Positions 56,291 through 64,000 of a DNA stretch of 64,000 nt are shown here, piece after piece. The DNA is from Dermatemys mawii (Eukaryota > Chordata > Testudines > Dermatemydidae). The stretch covers positions 16,145,267-16,209,266 of the forward strand of contig ML677358.1 in the NCBI GenBank assembly GCA_007922305.1, read 5' to 3'. Position numbers and translations under genes: made by a program. The notes under the pieces are model-generated. The model was not told the DNA's origin and made no database searches. It worked only from the letters and a program-made list of their open reading frames with translations. Position 1 is the first letter of the stretch; each line of letters opens with the position of its first letter.

Positions 56291-57004
56291 TAGATGTTAT
56301 TCAGCATCAGTTAAGTGCAGAAACACTCTGGCCAGCGTAATATTACTGTCTTAGATCTATGTATTAGAATATCAGTCTTGTGTGGTCCCACTGGGGGGAG
56401 GGAACACACAAACTGGGTTTCCTTCTTGCTTGGGAGAAGCCATGATAAATGTCAGAGAGCCAGAGGCAGGAAGTTGGGATTTTATTAGCAGTAGGTACAG
56501 CAGCTCTTCTTCGGCTAGACTATCTGGTGAAATGCAATCAAGCCCATTACTTCACCCAGCCATGTGTCAGCGCATCTTCTGCAGGAACCGAGCCAGGACG
56601 AGGAAGTTCTAACTAAATCAAAACCCAATCCGTTCAGCCGGGAGAAATGATATTAGCACGATGACATATCAGGCATTAGGGAAGACAGTGCGCTCGACAG
56701 GAGGAGCTAATGGAAAGAAGGAGACAGAGAGCCTTCCTGAATGGCCCGGAGTTCATTATCAGCCACAGGGAAGCGTCACTGCCAGGAAGGGGGGTGAAGG
56801 GAGAGGCAGGCAAAAGACGCATCTCGGTAGAGATGGGCATGAGGCACAACTTTCAGATACAGAGCTGATCTTTCCCAAAGTCTGGGGGCTGGCGTGGCTG
56901 TAGATATCTCTGGGGTTAATAGTCCATACCTACCCGCCTCCATTGCTCTAGCTGCTGTACTAGCACCTAGGAAGAGACAGCCCTAATGCTAACAGCCTAA
57001 ATAC
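56291..57004. other. Intergenic stretch, no gene recognised
   Basis: Nothing assignable; the sequence looks unique. Confidence 0.45.
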
Positions 57005-57115
57005 AATGGAAAGGGAAGCAGAAGCACAGGAAAGCAAGGTGAGCCTCCCCTAATCACACAGTTGGGACAGAACATCGCACTCTTGAGCCCCAGTCTACTG
57101 TTCCGTCCATTAGGC
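57005..57115 (-). mobile_element. SINE head fragment, antisense
   Basis: 'TCACACAGTTGGGACAGAAC' and 'GTCCATTAGGCCATGCTGTC' are the reversed tRNA-derived head of the SINE. Confidence 0.5.
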
Positions 57116-57334
57116 CATGCTGTCTGCCTTGCCCAGCTCGCCTGTTGCAGGTTTAGTCATGCCCTTGATGAGTGTGGGCTGTTTGTGTACCTCACCTTAG
57201 CATTAACAGAACACCCCCTCTCCCCCTCTTCTCTGCCGTGGGGCTCCCCCATTGTAGCTGTGACTCATTGCTAAGCATGCCCGTTCCCCATCTGTTAAAC
57301 GGGCAAAATCCTTCCTTTCTTCCACCCTTAGTCT

Positions 57335-57440
57335 CTCTTGTTTATTTAGATGTAAACTGCTTAGGCCAGGGACTGTCTTTTACAATGTGTCTGTACCGCA
57401 AGTCCTCAGGCACACAGCTGGCTCCCAGCCTGGTCGCTAG
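57335..57440 (+). mobile_element. SINE tail fragment, sense
   Basis: 'GATGTAAACTGCTTAGGCCA', 'GGGACTGTCTTTTACAATGT' and 'GTCTGTACCGCAAGTCCTCA' follow the SINE 3' part. Confidence 0.6.
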
Positions 57441-58479
57441 GCAACCCGACAAGCTCATCTGGGCCCACTGAGCCGTCTCCAAATGGTCCTGCTTCCTGAC
57501 TGGGTAGGGGAGCTGGCAGCAGGCTACTTGAGCTTTCCATTGACCGCAGGCCAGTGGTTGCTCAATGCATACCATGCCAGCTTGCCCTGCTCTTGCTACC
57601 ACTCCTTGTCCTAGCCCTGCTCCTGCCCACTCGGCTAGTCCTTGACTCCCTGTCCTGACTCTGTCTCGGACTCTGACATTTGACTTGGCTTCTCGACCCT
57701 GACTGCAGGTTGGTACCGGATTCCTGGATGTACACTCACCCTTGCTCTAAACGGCTGCCACAGCCAGCCGGCAAGGTCCTGCTCCACCCGCGAGGTAGGC
57801 CACCCATGCCTGGACAAATAATAGCAAGGAAACAAACAGCACAGGGAGGGGACAGTAAATAGACATTTTAAATTGGTCTCAGTTCTTGGGATCTCGAGCT
57901 GAGTTACTGGGGAAGCAAGACGCATGCTTGCTGCCATCCCCGATCCATCCCTTTGAGACACACGACATCCTCGGACATGGAGCCCACTCGGGAGGTCTGC
58001 TCAAATGATGCCCCAGCCTTGCAGCTCAGGCAGAGCTGTTCGTTCCCTCTGCCCGCTCCAACGCTGCCGCAACTGTCACTGGTGTTGTATGAGAGGAAAC
58101 AAGATCGTGCCATTATGCCTTGTGAGCTTTTGACCCGTGCACATTTGTCTTGGAGGGTGATGTGTTGCAGCCACTCTCTGCTAGCAAACAATGATCTGCT
58201 CTCAGAAAGAGGCTGACCACGCTCATCGGGCAGATAGCAAACTGCTGTGGTACAGCCCAGCAAAGGGGAGGCTGCAATTTGTTCTATTGAAAGGCTCCAT
58301 CCAGATCCCTGCTTCCTCTCTTCCTTCTTAATGGGAAAGGGTTTCCCTTTGAGTGCTCCGGCCTGATGTGTCAGGCGTGACTCCATGAAGGAGGGAGAGG
58401 GGTTCTGTACATCGCAGAGGGTAGAGATGTTTTCCTTCCTCTAGGTGCTTGTTCAAAACTGCATTTTACCTCTGTCTTT
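57441..58479. other. Intergenic stretch, no gene recognised
   Basis: Overlapping open frames at 57.6-58.4 kb on both strands have no family resemblance. Nothing else is assignable. Confidence 0.4.
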
Positions 58480-59005
58480 GGCCATGGGTGCAGCTGCTGC
58501 CGGAATACCGTGTCCAGTTCTCACAGCTGCAATTCATGGAGAATGGCAATAAATTGGGGAGGGTTCAGAGAAGAGCCACAAGAATGATTAAAGGAGTGAT
58601 AGCCTCAAGGAGCCCAATCCATGTAGCTTAGCAAAGAGAACGTTGAGGGGTGACTTGGTCACAGTTTGTAAGTACTGACATGGGGAGTAAATATTTGATA
58701 ATGGGCCCCGACATCAGAAAAAGGTCTAACACAATTCCGGTGGCTGGAAGTTGAAGTTAGACAAATTCAGACTGGGAATAAGGTGTCAATTTTTATCAGT
58801 GAGGGTAATTAACCATTAGAACAATGTGCTGGAGGTTATGGCGGATTCTCCATCACTGACCATTCTGACATCAAGATTCAGTGTTTATCTACATGATCTG
58901 CTCTAGGAATTATTGTAGAGAAGTTCTCTGGCCTATGGGATGCAGGAGGTCAGACAAGATGACGACAGTGGCCCCTTCCAGCCTTAGAATCTATGAATCT
59001 ATGAA
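58480..59005 (+). pseudogene. CR1 LINE 3' portion, about 520 bp, broken ORF2 end
   Basis: A plus-strand frame ending near 58629 carries GRVQRRATRMIKG, a CR1 ORF2 motif. It is followed by 'TAGCAAAGAGAACGTTGAGG', 'GAGTAAATATTTGATAATGG', 'GGCTGGAAGTTGAAGTTAGA', 'CAGTGAGGGTAATTAACCAT' and the terminus 'CCTTAGAATCTATGAATCTA' with the repeated TGAATCTA tail. It is the longest contiguous CR1 of the window and is not intact. Confidence 0.92.
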
Positions 59006-59675
59006 GACAAACCCAGGGGCCAGGGCTGAGCGAGCCGGCTTGGACAGGATCAGAACCTGAACCAAGACCTGACCTTGGGGAAGTTCGATTCAGTCAGAAC
59101 AGTTATTTTTCCTGTGCGCGTTACCCTCTCTGTGTTCTGACTGAGGAGACAGACCATGATGTCAACATGCTCTGAAAAAGGGCTATTCTCAGGGGACTGC
59201 TGAGCCAGGCCAATGCTGGACGGACTGGTCACCCCTCCACAAAAACCTGGTTTGCAAGAGACTTTTTGCAAACCCAAAATGCTGAGCTCTGGACGCGGCT
59301 GGACCAGACGGACCATGTCATCCCCGAAGCTGACTCATAGATGCCTAAGTGCCTAGGCCAGGGCTGAAGAGAAGAAAGCAGCAAAGGTTTGAACCTCTGT
59401 GCAATGCAGGAAAGGAAGAGCTATGATTAACCAAAAAGCTGTTGCCGATGGAGGGAAGGGGAGCATCAGGAGAAGAAACCTGCTTTAGACACCAACTTGC
59501 AGAGCTGCACTACCTTGTAATGCCAAAAGCTCCTTGCATGCTTGCTCAGTTGGATTTTAACCAGGTATCAGTGCTGGGGGGAGGAGCGGGGAGTCTGGCT
59601 GGCATAGCTGAGTTACTTTAATGGCGACCCTCATGGTCCATTTGCTTCCCTATTAAAGTATCTGTGTTCTTGCAG
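59006..59675. other. Intergenic stretch, no gene recognised
   Basis: This is unassigned sequence leading up to the candidate exon at 59676. Confidence 0.4.
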
Positions 59676-59749
59676 GGCTGATTAAACCTGACGCAGTCGT
59701 CTCAAAGGAAGGTAATGGTGCAAATGGAACGGTGACCCCAGCCTGGCAG
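59676..59749 (+). other. Candidate unrecognised exon, 74 bp
   Basis: A pyrimidine-rich tract ending TGTTCTTGCAG (to 59675) precedes it and CTGGCAG|GTAACG follows it. One frame is open throughout (LIKPDAVVSKEGN and on to PAWQ). An alternative donor, GGAAG|GTAATG, follows 59711. I do not recognise the peptide and know no gene at this place; it could be a lncRNA exon or chance. Confidence 0.2.
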
Positions 59750-61794
59750 GTAACGATTCCTCTCAAGGCCTCGAGCCTGAGGACATTAAAATTGTGAAGA
59801 GAGCCCCGAGTGGATTGAAACCTGCCACTGGTCTCTTGTGCCGCTCAGTCCGCCTTTTATCTCGGGGGAAAAAAAGAAAGGAAAAAACCTCTGAGGGAAA
59901 TGAAGTCCTCCACAGATCTTAGAAGTGCTGCTTTTAAGGATGGCCTCACCAGCCTGGCTTATCAATAGCTTCTCTCAGAGAGCAGGATTAATTTCAGTCA
60001 CAGGCTCTCTTGGAGGCTAACTGGAACATTTCCCCCCTCCTCCAGAGACTTGCATTTCATTTATAAAGCCAAAGGGGAACAAAAATATGCTGCCGTGAAA
60101 ATCTCTCTGCCTCTCCCCACCCACCCCTTCCTTCCACCCCCTTTTCATGCCAATTAACAGGCTGGTTTTAACTCATACCATCTTTCCTTAGCTCCTGGCT
60201 ATGCCAAATGTCCAAGCTGGTCAGGTTCAGGGGAAGATCTGGTATGAGCCATTTAACTTGACCCCTTCAGCCCGGCAAGTTAGGTGGAGCAGGGAGAGAG
60301 TTCTTTTCTATTCAGGTTCTTATCTTGCATACAAATGACCTGGCTTTGTGAATTTAGGGCCAGATTTTCCCACAAAGCACTGCTCACCTTTAAGCACCAA
60401 ATTTTTTAAATTAAAAGAAAACTTCTCTTGCATGTACTTGAATGCCCAGGAAGGGAAGCTGATCATCACCCTCTCAGAAAAGGGCCTTTTTTAGTTGATA
60501 ACTTTTCCGAGTCTCTAGAAACTCCTTAAATCAAAGAGAAGGGTAGTAAGAGCATCACTACAGGGCTTATTGCTCATGTCTGAACTGCCTTGGTATCCAC
60601 ACAGCCCTGCCTAAACTCCAATTTTCTGTTGCATCAGACACCAGGCTCAGTAAAAAGCTTGGGATGGATTCTCTGGGGTTGGTCTGTTCTTTGGTTGTTC
60701 CAAAATCCAGATGGGGTATCTGGAGGAAGCTGTCCCAGGGCATGACAGTAACTGTTGTTTCCCTCACTGTGGAGGTAAGCAACTAGATACGTCTTTCAAA
60801 AGGAGACAGCTCCTGGTTCGGCCTCAGTGTTCAGGATTTTGTGTATCAAGTTGGTCCTTTTTCAAAGGGTGGCAGGCATTTATTGCCTCAGCGTTGTCAC
60901 TGGACGCTGGTCCCTGCTTCCCTCCTCAGGCCTACAAACCATGCCTGCTTTTGCCCAGCACTAAACCCATCTTCCCTCCCTCCCTTCCCCACACCGCCAC
61001 CCAGCAATGACGGGTTGTGCAATCAGATCTTGGATTTTATATTGTGCTTGGGGAAGCGGGAAGAGGGAGAGACACAGAAGGGGGTTATGCCACGACTATA
61101 GAATTTACAGTCTTTTTATGTTGCCTGATTTTTGTCAGTGCAAAGCTGTCAGCTGAAAGCGTCGAATTAGCGCTGTTAGTCCACTGCGCGGCCCTTATCT
61201 GTGTCTCTCAGGATGGAAAGCACTTCGAGATAATTATTGTCCCCCACTGCTCCTGAAATGAAATCGGCCCTCCTGGAGTGCTAAAAGGGAACCAGGACAT
61301 TGTGTGCCTGAATTTGCATGAAAAGCTTTTGAGATTCAATGAGAGGAGGTGACAGGCCCAGTGTCGCCTTCTGCCATTAAAACTAGGTAAGGCATTTTCC
61401 TTTTGAATTTGATGTTTCGCTTCCTTCTTTCGACCCCCCTCCCTACCCGCTCACTTCCCTTTCTCTCAAGATTTCTTTATTTCGTAGCCAGGCAATGGTC
61501 AGTGATTGCAGACGTTTTGCCACATCAGCTCAGGCAACGGCTACACTAGGACAGAAGGGAGTGATCCCCTGCCTGGGTACACATGCTCACGTGAGTTCAA
61601 AAAGCTCAAAAAGCTGCCATAGCTTGCCACAGCAGAGGCAGGGCTGAGCCAGGCCAAGGACTTACCCACCAGTTTCAGGCGGCTTTGTACTCAGCCCAGC
61701 TTCCACTGCTACTCCCTGTGCTACCGTGGCTACGCCGCTAACATGAGGGAGTGTACACAAGCAGGAGAATGACACCCTTCCCAGAGTCAGGGTG
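59750..61794. other. Repeat-poor stretch, candidate regulatory sequence
   Basis: No gene is seen. 59750-60060 and 61060-61420 lack identifiable repeats and include GATAATTATTG-, GAATTAGCGC- and GCTTATCAAT-type words, which makes them candidates for conserved non-coding elements. Conservation cannot be tested here. Confidence 0.35.
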
Positions 61795-61975
61795 GTTTTG
61801 TGGTTAGTGCAACGCCCGGAATGTTTGGGGTTCTGCTCCTGGCCCTGCTGCAAACTCTCAGTGTGACCTTGGTCAAGTAGCTTCAATCTCCCTCTGCCTC
61901 AGTTTCCCATCTGAAAACAGGGATAATGACAATCCCTTTGATGAGATTGCAAGGTACGAACAGGCTTTAAACAAA
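61795..61975 (+). mobile_element. tRNA-derived SINE
   Basis: 'GTGGTTTTGTGGTTAGTGCA' (head), 'GGGTTCTGCTCCTGGCCCTG' (B box), 'GTGTGACCTTGGTCAAGTAG', 'CTCTGCCTCAGTTTCCCATC' and 'AACAGGGATAATGACAATCC' are in sense order. A tail-like piece of the same family appears at 62316-62395, beyond the hAT MITE. Confidence 0.82.
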
Positions 61976-61992
61976 AGAAGGAGCTTATAGAG

Positions 61993-62135
61993 CAGCGGGG
62001 TCCAATACGTTCACCACTAGCCATATGTGGCTATTAAATTGTGGCTAATACATGTGGCTTTTTTATAATGTGGCTAATAAGAAAAATTCAAACCCACAAG
62101 TGTGGCTAGCATCAACTTTCTATTGGACACTGCTG
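61993..62135. mobile_element. hAT MITE, 143 bp, CAGCGGGGTCCAAT ends
   Basis: Ends CAGCGGGGTCCAATA (61993-62007) and TATTGGACACTGCTG (62121-62135) are inverted at 13 of 15. Flanks TTATAGAG / TTCTAGAG (7 of 8) give the 8-bp hAT duplication. The interior is built on TGTGGCTA repeats at 62025, 62041, 62052, 62070 and 62101. Confidence 0.9.
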
Positions 62136-62315
62136 TTCTAGAGGGTTTTCAGCAACATTCCTGCGTTCAAGTCAGAGTGCGGAATGAGGGGAAGCCTATC
62201 TCTTTTGCCTGGTCGCCATGTTATGTTACCAAGCAAAGCCAATCACTGCATACACAATCTGTGTGCACCATGCACAAGGGTCAGAACAGGAGGTGTCACA
62301 AAGCCAAGGGGAACA

Positions 62316-62395
62316 GGTACAGCCCCTAGCACAGTGGGGTCCTGGCCCATGACGGGATCTAGCACGTGCCACTGCCATACGAAGAAACATGAGTC
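62316..62395 (+). mobile_element. SINE tail fragment
   Basis: 'GTACAGCCCCTAGCACAGTG' and 'GGGTCCTGGCCCATGACGGG' are the 3' portion of the turtle SINE. It probably belongs with the SINE body at 61795-61975, split by the hAT MITE. Confidence 0.65.
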
Positions 62396-63324
62396 TGACC
62401 GGTGGTAATACTCTCTGGGGGGAAACTAGTCACCCAGGTCAGTGGAGGTAGCACAGGGCAGCATCACTCCCTCTTCTCAGTCAGCTGCATTCTGGACTCC
62501 CCAGCTGCTCTAAAGAAACCTTTGTTTGTCCCTGAGCTAGCCACTGCTCAGCCTCCCCTGGGACAGAATCTACTGCTACAGGGGGCCAGCTCACCAAACT
62601 CCTTCCCAGCCCCGGGCCACGGGCCAGAGAAGGAAGTTTAAGAAGCGCTTTAAATCCCAGACACCCTTCTGGCGTTTCTAGACTTCCTCTCCTATTCTTT
62701 CTCTCTTCCACTACTCTCCCCTCACCTCCTCCTTTCCCTCTTCCTCCTTCTGTTTCTCTGCTTTTCTCTCTCTTACGTAAGCAATATTCCCTTCCAAGGG
62801 GCTGAAAAATAAAAGCCACAGTGCAGACTCTCTTGGTGAAGCTGCTGATGGATTCAGGAAGTCCTGGAAACTGGAACGCAGCCCAGTGTTGGGAGTTAAA
62901 GTATCCAGGCGCTGCATCATGCTGGCTTGATATACAGGTTTTTTTATCTACTTGCTCAACTGCAAGTAATCAATGCTAATCGGATCTTCTGAGACTAAAG
63001 AAAGGGCTTGAGAGGATCTTCTGATTACAGCAAGATCTCCATAGTCATTTTAACCAACACCTGCCAGTGCAAACAATGGCACACAGGGAATGGGAGTTTA
63101 ATGGTGCATCTTAATGGGCTAAATAGTCTTGGAATATGAGTGGCAGGGCTAGATGTGAAGATGAAAGGGGAGTGTTTTATCCACACTGCCAGCAGGGTTT
63201 TGAACAGAGAACAGCTAACTCAAGGGCTAGTTTTGACTTGCGAAATCTCACTGGTCAGCTTTGGTTTTGGTTTTTGGCTCCTTAATTTTCCTGGTCTGTA
63301 CACTCCCCCGCAATGATCCTGTTC
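62396..63324. other. Intergenic stretch, no gene recognised
   Basis: A pyrimidine-rich tract runs at 62682-62772 (CT/CCT runs). No gene or named repeat was seen besides this. Confidence 0.45.
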
Positions 63325-63402
63325 AGGCCATTGTCGCAGACAGGATGCTGAGCAAGGTGGATCATTGTCTGACCCAGCCTGGTAGCTCTTATGTTCTTCT
63401 TT
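63325..63402 (+). mobile_element. CR1 3' tail
   Basis: 'GGCCATTGTCGCAGACAGGA', 'GGTGGATCATTGTCTGACCC' and 'GGTAGCTCTTATGTTCTT' are the sense terminus of the same subfamily as 1528-1690. Confidence 0.8.
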
Positions 63403-63429
63403 TGGGGACGTTCTCTGTGTTCTACCAGT

Positions 63430-63485
63430 GCTCACACTAGATGATCACAATGGTCTCTTCTGGTCTTGGAATCCATTCATCCATT
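63430..63485 (+). mobile_element. CR1 3' tail of a second subfamily
   Basis: 'CACACTAGATGATCACAATG', 'GTCTCTTCTGGTCTTGGAAT' and 'CCATTCATCC' are the terminus seen at 58960-59002. It lies 28 bp after another CR1 tail, so two insertions share one neighbourhood. Confidence 0.72.
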
Positions 63486-64000
63486 GCAGGGAGCAGGAAT
63501 GAGTTGTGCTTAATGAACAACCACCTCGAGCTCACTGGGCAGCCCCAGAAGGCAGAATCCCCAGTCACTCTGCCTCAAAGTTTGGGGAAAGTTTTCTTTC
63601 TCTTTGATCAGCAACTTGATCTCATCAAGGACCCATAGACGCTGCAGAGTGACTCTGGTCTTCCTGGGAACACCCTTCGGTTCCCTTGAAATCTCATGCC
63701 GCCAAGGTAAAACCATAGCCTCTGAGCATATGCAGAAGGTGACGTTGCAGAGGCTAAGAACTCTGGGCCTGGGTGACACAGGAGTTTAATTAGCACACTC
63801 GCCTCTCCTCTGTTCAGGTATTTGCTTGTGGCTTAACATGGTGTTGTCCACACTCCCTTCCACGCTCAGGAGTTGCACTTCAAGGCTAAGCTGCATTGGC
63901 AGAGCTCTGCGGCTGAAGCTTGCCCTGGCCACGTTCTCCCTGGCAAACAAATGCACCAAGGTGACTTTATGAAGCTCAGGGTCCATCTGAATGTAGAGCT
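63486..64000. other. Intergenic end of window, no gene recognised
   Basis: No repeat, coding or RNA gene signal could be assigned. Confidence 0.45.

Noticed and set aside
13500..64000. First exon or other exons of GALNT10, expected downstream of MFAP3 in tetrapods
   Set aside because: No second CpG island and no segment resembling the GalNAc-transferase domain or its N-terminal signal anchor was found; it may start beyond the window.

Overview
This is a vertebrate nuclear window, almost certainly from a turtle and probably a cryptodire. The evidence is one intron-containing gene of tetrapod type plus a dense, characteristic repeat mix: 3' fragments of CR1 LINEs with tails of the ATTCTATG or TTCTTATG type, tRNA-derived SINEs, many short hAT-type MITEs with 8-bp target-site duplications, and LTRs beginning TGTGAC or TGTCAC. 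These families were recognised from general knowledge of turtle genomes; no database search was possible. Nothing prokaryotic is present: no operons, CRISPR arrays, rRNA or free-standing tRNA genes were seen.

Region 1 (1-660) is a CpG island with ETS-like CCGGAA sites and a cluster of CRE (TGACGTCA) motifs. It looks like the promoter of MFAP3 and, by known tetrapod synteny, probably of the divergent neighbour FAM114A2. Region 2 (about 335-13,500) is MFAP3 on the + strand. It has a non-coding first exon with a GTAAGT donor after 437, an intron of about 6.7 kb, a second exon (7105-7590) with the start codon at 7299, an intron of 1.8 kb, and a terminal coding exon (9405-10150). The predicted protein is 345 residues: signal peptide, one Ig domain, one transmembrane helix and a long cytoplasmic tail. 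The 5' leader carries several upstream ORFs. The last residues appear to be altered by a one-base frameshift relative to mammals.

Region 3 (about 13.5-64 kb) holds no gene I can recognise. In mammals this position is the long gap between MFAP3 and GALNT10, or GALNT10 intron 1, which would explain the gene desert. It holds layered transposon remains, several nested: a solo LTR inside a CR1, a CR1 piece inside a SINE, and an 87-bp hAT element inside a CR1 tail. Between them lie repeat-free tracts that could contain distal regulatory elements. Two short splice-flanked open segments (59676-59749 on +, about 25169-25320 on -) are flagged as candidate exons only. I found no convincing novel multi-gene system; the most useful leads are the MFAP3 tail frameshift, its uORF-rich leader, the CRE-rich promoter, and the dated nested insertions.
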